Position numbers and translations under genes: made by a program. DNA of 64,000 nt. Source: Nitrospirota bacterium. GTDB lineage: Bacteria > Nitrospirota > JACRHJ01. Shown here piece by piece: positions 37,964-46,922 of this stretch (position 1 is its first letter; the number at the start of each line of letters is the position of its first letter). Where the stretch lies: positions 1 through 64,000 of the forward strand of contig JACRHJ010000007.1 in the NCBI GenBank assembly GCA_016212105.1, in the 5' to 3' direction. The notes under the pieces were generated by a model. The model made no database searches. It worked only from the letters and a program-made list of their open reading frames with translations, and had not been told where the DNA came from.

Positions 37964-38884
37964 TCAATTATACGTGAATATCGGCGCGTTGTCCTCTATA
38001 ATCAGCGTCTGGGCCTCGATGGCCTTGCGTATGTGCTTCGGGGTGGTCATGGAGTGCAGGTGGCACTCGCCGTCGTAGTACTTCAGCTCGCCATTTACGC
38101 GGCGGGCGATCATCTCGTCAATCTGGGCCGCCGTGAAGGCCCTCGGGTCGTTCTTCTTGGACGCCAGGGCGAAGCCCCACGGAAGCCCGAAGGACGGTAT
38201 GGCCGCCGGCATGGATACCACGTGCGGGAAGACCTCCTGCAAGGTCTTGTGCACGGCGGTAAGGTTCAGGAGCTTGCCGACCGCAGTCGTACCGGCCTGG
38301 AGCGCAATCGCGCCCTCGTCGGTCAGCCGGTCGTTTATCATCTCGTAGAACTCGCGCGTGTACAGAAGGTACGCGGGGCCCTCCTCGACCGGCTCCGAGA
38401 TGTCTATGATGATGACGTCGAACTTCTCGTCCGTCTCTTCCAGGTCGCGCCTCGCGTCGAGGAACTTCAGCTCGGTGCGCGGGTCGTCGAACGCGCCCGC
38501 GTGGTACTCGGGCAGAAGCTCCTTGCTCATCATCACGACTTCTTCGTCTATGTCCACCATGACCGCGCGCTCGACGGACTTGTGGCGGAGCGCCTCCCTG
38601 AGCGTCGCGCCCTCGCCGCCGCCTACGATGTAGACCTTCTTGGGCTCCGGGTGCATCAGCATCGCGGGGTGTACGAGGACCTCGTGGTATATGAACTCGT
38701 CCACCTCGGAGGACTGCATCTTGTAGTCGAGGACGAGGCAGCGGCCGTAGGAGCCGGTCTGCATTATCTCCATCTGCTGAAAAGGCGTCTTCTTCGAGTA
38801 CAGTATGGAGTTGATGCCGTGCATGTGACCCTCTTCGGGGGTCAGGTAATCAAGGAACCATTTGGAGTTCTTGGGTCCTGGCAT
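37964..38884 (-). CDS. speE: Polyamine aminopropyltransferase (spermidine synthase)
   Basis: SpeE transfers aminopropyl from decarboxylated SAM to putrescine. The 306-aa protein has YIVGGGEGATLREALRHKSV as cofactor site, VDIDEEVV, and the catalytic Asp in IIIDISEP. It overlaps the end of speD by 35 bases and lacks strong separation, so the two are one transcription unit. ATG 38884. Confidence 0.95.
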   Translation of the reverse strand: MPGPKNSKWFLDYLTPEEGHMHGINSILYSKKTPFQQMEIMQTGSYGRCLVLDYKMQSSEVDEFIYHEVLVHPAMLMHPEPKKVYIVGGGEGATLREALRHKSVERAVMVDIDEEVVMMSKELLPEYHAGAFDDPRTELKFLDARRDLEETDEKFDVIIIDISEPVEEGPAYLLYTREFYEMINDRLTDEGAIALQAGTTAVGKLLNLTAVHKTLQEVFPHVVSMPAAIPSFGLPWGFALASKKNDPRAFTAAQIDEMIARRVNGELKYYDGECHLHSMTTPKHIRKAIEAQTLIIEDNAPIFTYN

Positions 38885-39281
38885 GGTTTTCCTCCTCCTG
38901 TTCCGGCTTGTGGGGGAGCTTCTCGCCGCCCGTGGACAGGATGCCGCGCTTCATCTCGACAAGCGACATGTTCTTGCATTCGAACCGCTCGGCCAGGTAC
39001 GCTGCGGCGACTTCGGGTTTTATAAGGTCTCCGCAGGTGAACACGTCCACCGCGGCGTAGCCATACTCCGGCCACGTGTGTATGGACAGGTGGGACTCGG
39101 CTATGATGACCATGCCGCTTATCCCGAACGGGTTGAACTCGTGAAACGCTACCTCGACCACGGTCGCCTTGGCCTCGTTGGCCGCCGCCACCATGGCGCT
39201 CTGGACCTCGTAGAGGTCCTTAAGGATTTCCGAATTGCAGTCTTTCATCTCGACGAGCAGATGTTTACCTAAAGCGTGCAA
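38850..39281 (-). CDS. speD: S-adenosylmethionine decarboxylase proenzyme, prokaryotic SpeH type
   Basis: This enzyme self-cleaves to form a pyruvoyl group and decarboxylates SAM, giving the aminopropyl donor used by SpeE. The 143-aa protein starts at TTG 39281 (HALGKHLLVEMKDC), as the short SpeH family does; AGGAGG lies nine bases upstream. The processing site is ES|HLSIHTWPE (E62-S63), with the catalytic Cys in FTCGD (C83). An open frame extends upstream to 39344 but runs through the leader hairpin. The last 35 bases overlap speE. Confidence 0.95.
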   Translation of the reverse strand: MHALGKHLLVEMKDCNSEILKDLYEVQSAMVAAANEAKATVVEVAFHEFNPFGISGMVIIAESHLSIHTWPEYGYAAVDVFTCGDLIKPEVAAAYLAERFECKNMSLVEMKRGILSTGGEKLPHKPEQEEENHARTQELQMVP

Positions 39282-39310
39282 TCGATTACCCCTCCTTCTT
39301 TCTCCTGAAT

Positions 39311-39337
39311 GAGGACGGCCTTCATGAAACCGCCCTC
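39311..39337 (-). promoter_or_regulatory. speD: Leader hairpin near the speD ribosome site
   Basis: Minus-strand GAGGGCGG (39337-39330) pairs with CCGTCCTC (39318-39311), with one G-U pair, across an 11-base loop, about 30 bases before the speD start codon. It lies between the terminator-like hairpin and the ribosome site, so it may control access to either. Confidence 0.6.
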
Positions 39338-39344
39338 GTGACAT

Positions 39345-39391
39345 AAAAAATGGCGTGCGACTCCCCTAAAACACGGGGCAGTCTCCACGCC
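39345..39391 (-). promoter_or_regulatory. speD: Terminator-like hairpin in the speD leader
   Basis: On the minus strand GGCGTG, GACT and CCCC pair in order with GGGG, AGTC and CACGCC (39391-39352), a compound stem with a GA/G internal loop and a bulged G. It is followed by A and six Ts (39350-39345). It lies about 65 bases before speD, with no other gene upstream on that strand. It looks like an attenuator or riboswitch expression platform. Confidence 0.65.
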
Positions 39392-39656
39392 TGCGCATTG
39401 CCAGAACTGTCTTTACCAGGTTACAAAGCAATAAAGCCAGGCCGGACCGTATAGTCCTTATGTAAATTCATATACATACAGCAGCCTCGCCTTGATTGTT
39501 GATAAAATGCACTTGCAACCGGTGTAGAACTATATAGATTTTTTTCAAAAATGCAAGAGAAAAATGAATGCGGGGCTCATTATCTCCGGTATCCGGGAGT
39601 TGTTCAAGGATATTGATAGTTTAGCACTGGTTTCCGAATGTGTAAAGCGGGGGAAG

Positions 39657-39787
39657 AAACCTACCCCCACCCCAGCCCTCCCCCTTGCAGGGGGCGGGAG
39701 ATTTGTCGAGGCCGGTGTTATATATAATTCTTACTCGAATCTTCCCCTCCCTGCATAGGGAGGGGATAAGAGGGAAGGGTTGGTTTT
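39657..39787. mobile_element. MITE-like element, reverse orientation
   Basis: About 130 bp, from AACCTACCCCCACCCCAGCC to GGGAAGGGTTGGTT, bounded by imperfect ACCWACCC / GGGTTGGT ends. The inside is palindromic (CCTCCCCCTTGCAGGGGGCG and CCTCCCTGCATAGGGAGGGG). It is non-coding, and the same unit occurs five more times in the last 10 kb. The rest of 39392-39939 is AT-rich, with no gene. Confidence 0.7.
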
Positions 39788-39939
39788 CTGATGGCGTTTT
39801 CTGCTCTAATTTAATTACTTGCCACCGCTAACGTGTTGTGTTATTGTCGTTTTGTAGTTTAGTCAAGATGCGTAATGCTCTACCGAATCCTCATCAACCG
39901 CGCACTACTTACGCACATCCCACAAAGTGGAGGCTCGTT

Positions 39940-41947
39940 ATGCTGTCGCAGGCCTGGAACGTAATCAAAAGTGCGTTCATCATCTCTGCGCTATTCGCGG
40001 CAACCTTTTCCATATTCGGAGGAGAGGCGAGGGCCGGAGTTGACGCAGAGCTTCCGTATCAGACGTTGTGGACGAGGCAGATGGGGACCAGCGGCGATGA
40101 CCAAGCTTATGACGTGTCCGTAGACGGAGCCGGGAACGTATATATGACAGGTTATACCTACGGCGGACTGGACGGGAATACGAATGCGGGCATGTCAGAC
40201 CTTTTCGTACTCAAGTACAACTCCGATGGCGTACAGCAGTGGACGCGACAGTTGGGGACGGCCGCCGATGATCGTGCTCACGGCGTAGCCGTGGACGGCA
40301 CAGGCAACGTGTTATGTATGCGGGTATACAGAGGGTGGCCTGGACGGGAACATAAACGCCGGCTACAGGGATTTGTTTGTGGTAAAATACAGTCCTGATG
40401 GCGTGAAGCAGTGGACGAGGCAGATGGGAACAGAAGCTACAGATTATGCCGACGGGGTATCCGTGGACAGTTCCGGCAACATCTATGCGGCGGGACGTAC
40501 AGATGGCAGCCTTGACGGGAAAGCGAGTTCGGGTAACGCTGACCTGTTCATTGTGAAATACAACGGCAACGGTGTTAAGCAGTGGACGCTCCAACTTGGT
40601 ACGAGCGATTTTGATGTGGCATGCGACGTGGTCGTGGATAGTTCCGGCAGCGTCTACGCAGCCGGGTATACAGATGGTAGTCTTGACGGGAACACTAACG
40701 CGGGTGACCTGGATATTTTTGTCGTGAAGTACAACGGCGACGGCGTGAAGCAGTGGACAAGGCAGATGGGGACGCAAGGTGTTGATATTGCCTACAGCGT
40801 ATCCGCAGACAGTTTAGGCAATGTCTACGCGGCTGGGCAAGCAGATGCAGCACTTGACGGGTGCATTGGCGTGGGCGGCTTGGACCTTTTCGTCGTGAAG
40901 TTCAACAGCGATGGCATGAAGCAATGGACAAGGCAGATGGGAGCGCAAGCTGACGATTATGCCCACGGTATATCCGTGGATAGTTTCGGTAACGTCTTTG
41001 CGGCAGGGTATACAGGTGGTAATCTTGGCGGCAACACGAGCGCGGGCAGTAATGACCTGTTTCTCGCCAAGTTTACTCCCAATCTGCTCTCAACAATAAC
41101 CTACCCCACTGACGGCGCGTCGATATCCGGCACGGACGCGACTATTTCCGGCTGGTCTCTGGCGAGCAACGGCGTCGCCTACGTCATGGTCTCGACAGAC
41201 GGCGGGGCGTCCTGGCAGACAGCTTCCGGCACGGACCCGTGGAGCTTCCTCTGGAGCCTCCCGACCAATACCACATCCAACATCATCAGCCGGGCGTCAG
41301 ACACGCTGAGTAATGACGAGTCGCTGAAGCCGGGTATAATGGTTATCGTCAACAGGCCGCTCACGATAGACTCCCTCACGGCTGACCCCGCCAGCCCGCG
41401 GGCATACGGCACGGAGATAACCTGGACGGCGTCGGCCTCCGGCGGTACCGGCGACTACCTGTACTGCTACTACCGCAAGGGCCCTGACACCGGCAACCTG
41501 TATGTAAAGGAGCGCGACTGGGATGTCTCGGACAGCTGGGCATGGACGCCTGCAGCAGCGCAGGTCGGCACGAACTACATAAAGGTGAAGGTGAAGAACT
41601 CGGTCGGCGGCCTGCCTGTCGAGAGCTATACGTCATTCAAGGTCACGCCCGCGCCGCTGGCGATACAGAGCTTCGGCCCATCCCCTGCGAGCCCGAAACC
41701 GAGCGGGACGCTCATCACCTGGACGACGACGGCCACCGGCGGCTCGGGCAGCTACCTGTACAAGTACTGGCGCAAGGGGCCGGACACCGGCGGGTTGTAT
41801 GCCGTTGCGCGCGACTGGAACGCATCAGGCGCCTGGGACTGGACGCCAGACGCGGGGCAGGCAGGATATAACTACATCAAGGTCCAGGTCAAGAGCTCGA
41901 CCGGCGGCACCGTCCTGTACACCTCGCAGACGTTCAAGGTGCAGTAG
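39940..41947 (+). pseudogene. Exported beta-propeller (SBBP repeat) protein, frameshifted
   Basis: The reading frame starts at ATG 39940 (GGAGG six bases upstream) with a signal peptide ending near GGEARA. Six roughly 55-residue SBBP repeats follow (pattern VSVDGAGNVYMTGYT, then LFVLKYNSDGVQQWTRQLGT). After the second VDGTGNV the frame is broken at about 40312: one extra T shifts it by +1, and repeat 3 continues in the next frame to 41947. Beyond the propeller are an Ig-like domain and two tandem ~95-residue modules ending in FKV. Corrected length is about 668 aa. Base composition is lower in GC than the neighbours. It could be a pseudogene, phase variation or a sequencing error. Confidence 0.82.
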
Positions 41948-41967
41948 ACGAGGTATAATTTCCTGCT

Positions 41968-41996
41968 GGGCCGGCCTTCGGGCCGGCCCTTCTTGT
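41968..41996 (+). terminator. Terminator after the beta-propeller gene
   Basis: GGGCCGGCC (41968-41976), a TTCG tetraloop and the perfect complement (41981-41989), then TTCTTG. It lies about 20 bases after the stop. Confidence 0.8.
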
Positions 41997-42028
41997 TCGC
42001 GAGGTGCGAGGGTATGGGGATATACAAC

Positions 42029-42514
42029 CTACCTCTTGCACCTCTGGCAGACCCCCGACGGTTCCTCATCCTTCCCGTCCCCGGACATATCAACAGCGCG
42101 GTACCGTACGCGCCTGTTCTTCGACCAGACCGGCTCGCCGTCCCCGGTTACCGCTAGCTTCGTGTTTCCAAAGCTTATCGAGTTTACCATGCCCGGGTCG
42201 GCGCCCTTTGAGACGAGGTAGTCCGACACCGCCCTCGCCCTCTTCCAGCCGAGCGCCACGCTCTCCTTCTCCGGCGTCCTCTGTTCGTCGTAACCAGCGA
42301 GCAGGACCATCGCGCCGGGATGTCCCTTTGTCCAGGCGGCGAGCGTGTCGAGTTCCTTCATCGCAGCGCCGCTCAGCTCCGCGCTCTCCGCCGCAAAATA
42401 CACATCTCCCCAGACAGTGCCCTCCGTCCCGAATTCCGGGCCCGCGGCAAGCGCGGCCCCTGCCCACAACACGATAGTGAACACCAATGCCGATATGACC
42501 CCATGCCTGCCCAT
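42029..42514 (-). CDS. OmpA/Pal-like peptidoglycan-binding protein
   Basis: A 161-aa exported protein. ATG 42514 has AGGAGG six bases upstream and starts a signal peptide ending in AALA. The OmpA-like domain covers about residues 38-145: VYFAAESAELSGAAMKELDT, VLLAGYDEQRTPEKES, LGWKRARAVSDYLVSKGADP, and the NRRVRYRA end. It lacks a lipobox, so it is a soluble or beta-barrel-free periplasmic peptidoglycan binder. The tail ends in CQRC. Confidence 0.9.
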   Translation of the reverse strand: MGRHGVISALVFTIVLWAGAALAAGPEFGTEGTVWGDVYFAAESAELSGAAMKELDTLAAWTKGHPGAMVLLAGYDEQRTPEKESVALGWKRARAVSDYLVSKGADPGMVNSISFGNTKLAVTGDGEPVWSKNRRVRYRAVDMSGDGKDEEPSGVCQRCKR

Positions 42515-42611
42515 CGCCTTCCTCCTTTGCAACTTTATCAGGACGAACATTTTCTACTAATAATACCACCAATTCATTCTTTTCGCAGTGTCTCTGTATG
42601 GGCGGTGTTTC

Positions 42612-42647
42612 ATGAAAAAAGGCCCCATCCTCCCGGACGGGGCCTTT
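42612..42647 (-). terminator. Terminator downstream of the tetraheme cytochrome gene
   Basis: AAAGGCCCC and its complement GGGGCCTTT (42618-42626 and 42639-42647) are separated by a 12-base loop. On the minus strand they are followed by a run of Ts. It lies about 145 bases after the cytochrome stop; a CCTCCCTCCTTGTGGGGGAG repeat is between. Confidence 0.75.
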
Positions 42648-42791
42648 CTCATTTCTATGAATCCCCCTCCCCTCAGTCCCCTCCCGCGAGGGGAGGGGAT
42701 GAAAACACGGGGGTTCGTGCCTGGGGCCTCCAATTCTTCCCCCTCCCTCCTTGTGGGGGAGGGGGGCAGGGGGGCTGGGGGCGTCTCTACC

Positions 42792-43391
42792 TTACTTCTT
42801 CGCCGGCACAACCGCCGGGGCCGAAGCCGCTGCGCCCGCCATCTCGTTCACCGGCACGGAATACGCGCCCTTGACCTCGTCCATCGAGTCGAACACCTTG
42901 AGCGCGCCACGGTTGACGGACTTGTCCACCTTGGCCGGGTGGCAGAGGTCGCAGAACTCGGCCATGTTCTTCCCGCCCTTGGTGTCAACGCGCAGGTACT
43001 TGTGGTTCGGGTTCGACGGGTGCGGGTCGTGGCAGGAGACGCAGTCCATTATGCCGTCACGGAGCAGGCCGTCGGGCACGTTGGCGACCTTCTTGTTGAC
43101 CTTCTTGCCAAACGGGTGGGTCGTGTGCGCCGAGACCGGGAGTATGCCCATGCCGCCCTTGTCCGCGTCCGCGTGGCAGCCGAGGCAGAGCGGGGCGACC
43201 ATCTTGGACGACTTGTCGGAGCCGGCCGGCATCGCCTTGTCGTTCGCCTCCACCTCGAAGATTATCGGGGCCTTGGCGTAATGGATGTTGTGGCAGCCTG
43301 TGCACTGCATGCCGTCGTGCGCGCCGGACGCATACGCGGCGCCGGAACCCAACACAACAAATGCGGCGGTCAACAATACCTTCCTGAGCAT
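42792..43391 (-). CDS. Tetraheme periplasmic cytochrome c
   Basis: A 199-aa protein with a signal peptide (residues 1 to about 22, ending AYA) and four CXXCH haem sites: CTGCH 30-34, CLGCH 69-73, CVSCH 117-121 and CDLCH 147-151. No membrane anchor; the C-terminus is Ala/Pro-rich. It should carry electrons in the periplasm. The partner is not visible, as no reductase is adjacent. GGGAGG lies seven bases before ATG 43391. Confidence 0.93.
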   Translation of the reverse strand: MLRKVLLTAAFVVLGSGAAYASGAHDGMQCTGCHNIHYAKAPIIFEVEANDKAMPAGSDKSSKMVAPLCLGCHADADKGGMGILPVSAHTTHPFGKKVNKKVANVPDGLLRDGIMDCVSCHDPHPSNPNHKYLRVDTKGGKNMAEFCDLCHPAKVDKSVNRGALKVFDSMDEVKGAYSVPVNEMAGAAASAPAVVPAKK

Positions 43392-43710
43392 GTACGTACC
43401 TCCCGTGGAAAATGGTTAAACGGCGAAGAACTCGTGCGGATAAGCGTGACTTGCGCCTGACAGCCTACAATAGCGCCCCTTCCGTGTCAAGACGTTTTCG
43501 ATATTGGTTGCAAAAATTACAGGAAGGTAATACAATACGAAAATAAACATATAAAGTCCCGCCCTTTTGTAAAAGGGCGGCCCGAAAACTTTTATGGGCG
43601 GGGGCTTATGCCCCCGGCGCCTTCGGCGCTCCCCCAAAACCTGTTGGCTTTCTTTTGTGTTACTTTTCTTTCCCCCGAAAGAAAAGTAACGACTTTCCCG
43701 GAAGTGCCCG
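43392..43710. repeat. Repeats upstream of glcD
   Basis: An AT-rich start (cytochrome promoter region), then a CCGCCCTTTTGTAAAAGGGC hairpin (43554-43593) and a GGCGGGGGCTTATGCCCCCG unit. A perfect 14-bp hairpin, GTTACTTTTCTTTC with its complement (43659-43690, loop CCCC), ends 20 bases before the glcD start. Confidence 0.75.
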
Positions 43711-45084
43711 TTGGACAAAGACCTCATTAACGACCTCGCGTCGATACTCCCGGAAGGCTCCATCACGGCAGTCGAGGAAGAGCTGGTATGCTACGGCTCC
43801 GACGCGACGCGCGTCTTCGCGCGTCCGGACGTCGTCGTCCGGCCCACCGACGCGGACTCCATACCGGAGGTCATGATAGTGGCCGCGCGCCACGGGATGC
43901 CGGTCGTCCCGAGGGGCGCGGGCACGGGTCTTTCCGGCGGCTGCGTGCCCATTAAGGGCGGCATCGTCGTCTCCACCGAGCGGCTGAACCGCATCAAGGA
44001 GATTGACACGATAGACCTGGTCGCGGTGGTAGAGCCGGGTGTCGTGACGCAGGACATACACGAGGCGGCGGAGGCGGAAGGCCTCTTCTATCCGCCGGAC
44101 CCGGCGTCCTTCAAGGCGTGCACAATCGGCGGGAACGTCGCGGAGAACGCTGGCGGGCTGCGCGGGTTGAAATACGGCGTCACACGGGACTACGTCCTGT
44201 CGCTCAAGGTCGCCTTACCCGGCGGCGGCGTAATGGTCGCGGGCGGACGGACGCTGAAGAACGTCACCGGGTATGACATGGCGCGCCTCTTCGTAGGCTC
44301 GGAGGGCACGCTCGGCTTCATACTCGAGGCCGCGCTCAAGCTCATCCCTAAACCGGAGACGAAGGCCGCCTTCCTCACGGCTTACGATACGCTGGAGCAC
44401 GCATCCGAAGCGGTAGTCTCGATAGTGCGTTCCGGCGTCACGCCGTCCACGCTCGAAATCATGGACAGGGTGACTCTCGATGCGGTCGAGGCGTACCGTA
44501 ACACAGGCAACGAGGTGCGGCACGGCGCGCTGCTGCTGGTCGAGGTGGACGGCTCGGACGTCGAGGTCCGGCGTCAGGCGGACGCCCTCGACGCAGTCCT
44601 CGGGCGGACCGCACCTGCGGAACTTCGGCGCGCTACCGACCTGGCCGAGCAGGCCGCTCTCTGGGCGGCCCGGCGGTCTGCGCTTTCCGCGCTCGCGAGG
44701 GTGTCGCCGTCTGTTATACTTGAGGACGCTACCGTCCCCCGGAAGCAGATACCCGCGATGGTGCGGGCAATCGAGGGCATAGCGAAGAAATACGATTTAA
44801 AGATAGGGACGTTCGGCCACGCGGGCGACGGGAACCTGCACCCGACAATCATAACCGACCTGCGTATTGCGGACAACCGGAAGCGGGTCGAGGCGGCGGT
44901 CTCGGACATATTCGACGCGGCGCTCGCGCTCGGCGGGACTCTGTCCGGCGAGCACGGCATAGGCCTCGCCAAGTCGTCGTTCATGGAGCGCGAGCTTGGC
45001 AGGAGCGGCGTAGCCGTGATGCGCGCTGTAAAGGACGCGATAGACCCGAGGGGGCTGATGAACCCTGGGAAGATGTTCTTGTAG
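43711..45084 (+). CDS. glcD: FAD-linked glycolate/D-lactate dehydrogenase subunit
   Basis: A 457-aa VAO-type flavoprotein oxidising a 2-hydroxy acid. The FAD-binding domain has VVPRGAGTGLSGGCVPIKGG and NAGGLRGLKYGVTRDYVL. The C-terminal cap has FGHAGDGNLHPTII and GTLSGEHGIGLAKS. The start is TTG at 43711 with a GGAAG ribosome site. It is followed by a partner Fe-S protein after a repeat-filled 229 bp; GlcE is absent. Either glycolate or D-lactate could be the substrate. Confidence 0.92.
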   Translation: MDKDLINDLASILPEGSITAVEEELVCYGSDATRVFARPDVVVRPTDADSIPEVMIVAARHGMPVVPRGAGTGLSGGCVPIKGGIVVSTERLNRIKEIDTIDLVAVVEPGVVTQDIHEAAEAEGLFYPPDPASFKACTIGGNVAENAGGLRGLKYGVTRDYVLSLKVALPGGGVMVAGGRTLKNVTGYDMARLFVGSEGTLGFILEAALKLIPKPETKAAFLTAYDTLEHASEAVVSIVRSGVTPSTLEIMDRVTLDAVEAYRNTGNEVRHGALLLVEVDGSDVEVRRQADALDAVLGRTAPAELRRATDLAEQAALWAARRSALSALARVSPSVILEDATVPRKQIPAMVRAIEGIAKKYDLKIGTFGHAGDGNLHPTIITDLRIADNRKRVEAAVSDIFDAALALGGTLSGEHGIGLAKSSFMERELGRSGVAVMRAVKDAIDPRGLMNPGKMFL

Positions 45085-45313
45085 GGCGCGACGCCCCCGG
45101 CGCGCCGTATTTTCGGGTGTCATTCTGAGCGAAGCGAAGAATCCGCCTGTATAAGATAATTGTAGGGACGCAATTAATTGCGCCCGTCCGAATTATATAT
45201 AAGCAGATTCTTCGCGTTGCTCAGAATGACACCGTAGAGAAAAGGCAAGGGCCGACACGCGCTTCGCTTGGTACGGCCCCTACAGATTAGACGTATCGGT
45301 AACAGAGGTTTAA
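45085..45313. repeat. Repeat cluster between glcD and the Fe-S subunit gene
   Basis: A GGGCGCGACGCCCCCGGCGC unit, then GTCATTCTGAGCGAAGCGAA (about 45119-45152) and its inverse (about 45203-45232), and a GGGCCGACACGCGCTTCGC unit at about 45249-45283. No gene. Confidence 0.8.
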
Positions 45314-46561
45314 ATGTCCAAGGAACTCGAAAAACTCGCCGACCTCGTATACAAGTGCATCCGTTGCGGCGCGTGCCGCTCGGTCTGCCCGACGTTCGGG
45401 GAGGAGCTGTCCGAGACGGTGGTCGCGCGTGGCCGCATGGCGCTGGTCGAGGCTGTGATAGACGGCAGGCTCGACATGGGCGAGGCCTTCGAGAACACGA
45501 TATTCGGCTGCGCGATGTGCGGGGCGTGCAAGGCGAACTGCCCGGCTGGCGTAGACGTGCCCAAGGTCATAGAGGAGGCGCGCGCCGTCCTCGCCAAGGA
45601 GAAGGGCAGCCAGTCGCTCGCCCGCTACCTTGCAAGGCGCTCGCTCAAGGACAAGAAGGCGATGGACGGCGCGTTCGCGATGATGGCGCTCGGGCGGGCC
45701 TTCTACGCCCCGCTTGCCGCGACCCCGCTCGCGAAGTTCCTGCCCTACCAGTACAAGGACATGAAGCGGAACCTCCCCAAGATGCCCAAGAGGCCGCTGC
45801 CCAAGCGGGTGCCGGAACACTCCACGGTGGACAATGCGAAGGGCCGGGTGGTGTTCTATGCCGGCTGCGTGGTGAACTACGTCTACCCGGAGATCGGCGA
45901 GACGGCGGTGCATGTCCTGAACGCCGCCGGGTACGACGTCCGCATAATCAGGGACGAGTTGTGCTGCGGGAAGCCTCTGTCCTCGCTCGGCGAGATGGAC
46001 GCGTACAGGAAGCTCGCCGAGCAGGTCGTTGCGCAGTTGGAAGTGTCCGAGGCGGACGCTGTCCTCACGGCATGCCCCACTTGCGCCTTGACTTTAAAGG
46101 AGGATTACCCTAAAATCCTGCCAGACTCCAAGGGGGCGGCGGCGCTTTCGGACAAGGTCGAGGACGTCAACCGGTTCCTGACGAAGAACACGGACATCCT
46201 GAAGGGTATCGAGCCGATAGCATCGACGGTGACGTACCACGACCCGTGCCACCTGAACTTCGGGATGGGCATAAAGGCCGAGCCGAGGGAGATACTGAAG
46301 GCCGCGACGGGCGGCCTGGTCGAGATGGCCGGGGCCGAGAAGTGCTGCGGGTTCGGCGGGAGCTTCAGCTTCCTGAACTACGCGCTGTCCGGCAGGATTG
46401 CCTCGAAGAAGTCTGGTGCCGCGATTGCCACCGGCGCGGACATCGTCGCCACGGCGTGTCCTGGCTGCATGATGCATATGCGTGACGGGTTAAAGCAGGC
46501 GGGCGGGAAGCAGGAGGTCCTGCATACCCTTCAGATTATCGAGAAGGCATTAAAGAAGTAG
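45314..46561 (+). CDS. glcF: Fe-S/CCG-domain subunit of glycolate/D-lactate dehydrogenase
   Basis: A 415-aa protein with two [4Fe-4S] motifs, CIRCGACRSVCP (about residues 15-26) and CAMCGACKANCP (about 66-77). Two CCG domains follow: DELCCGKPLSS with CPTCALTL, and EKCCGFGGSFS with ACPGCMMHM. It passes electrons from the flavoprotein to the quinone pool or another acceptor. ATG 45314 follows an AGAGG ribosome site. Confidence 0.93.
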   Translation: MSKELEKLADLVYKCIRCGACRSVCPTFGEELSETVVARGRMALVEAVIDGRLDMGEAFENTIFGCAMCGACKANCPAGVDVPKVIEEARAVLAKEKGSQSLARYLARRSLKDKKAMDGAFAMMALGRAFYAPLAATPLAKFLPYQYKDMKRNLPKMPKRPLPKRVPEHSTVDNAKGRVVFYAGCVVNYVYPEIGETAVHVLNAAGYDVRIIRDELCCGKPLSSLGEMDAYRKLAEQVVAQLEVSEADAVLTACPTCALTLKEDYPKILPDSKGAAALSDKVEDVNRFLTKNTDILKGIEPIASTVTYHDPCHLNFGMGIKAEPREILKAATGGLVEMAGAEKCCGFGGSFSFLNYALSGRIASKKSGAAIATGADIVATACPGCMMHMRDGLKQAGGKQEVLHTLQIIEKALKK

Positions 46562-46922
46562 GGTGGGCTACGCCCACCGATTGTCATTGCGAGGAGCGCA
46601 GCGACGCGGCAATCTCAGCCTTTGCTTGTCATTCTGAGCGAAGCGAAGAATCTGCCTCTGGCTTTGTTGTTGCTCTGATACAATCAGGGCCGACACGCGG
46701 GTCGGCCCCTACATAAAATCAAGTTCCTGGATTCCCGCCGGAGTTTACCCCGGCATGTTTAAAGCCGGGGCGGGAATGACGGACTAAACCCCGGCGCGCC
46801 GGGGGCGTCGCGCCCTACAAGGGCCGCTGCTTACATCGTATTTCCTATTAAAAGTTCTTGGGCCGCCTTCTTACAAGAAGGCGGGGTTTATCATAGTCTT
46901 TCTCTTCAAGGGGGTCTTTGTT
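46562..46922. repeat. Repeat cluster upstream of the transaldolase gene
   Basis: GTGGGCTACGCCCAC (from 46563), TTGCGAGGAGCGCAGCGACG (about 46583-46620), GTCATTCTGAGCGAAGCGAA (about 46628-46660), a GGGCCGACACGCGGGTCGGC dyad (46688-46708), a diverged CCCGCC...GGCGGG element (about 46730-46785) and a CCGCCTTCTTACAAGAAGGC hairpin (46850-46888). No gene. Confidence 0.8.

Noticed and set aside
39564-39758. 64-aa reading frame in the gap before the beta-propeller gene
   Set aside because: Half of it is translated from a MITE-like repeat; there is no ribosome site.
40300-40330. Programmed ribosomal frameshift in the beta-propeller gene
   Set aside because: No slippery heptamer or stimulating hairpin is evident at the break, so an insertion or sequencing error is simpler.
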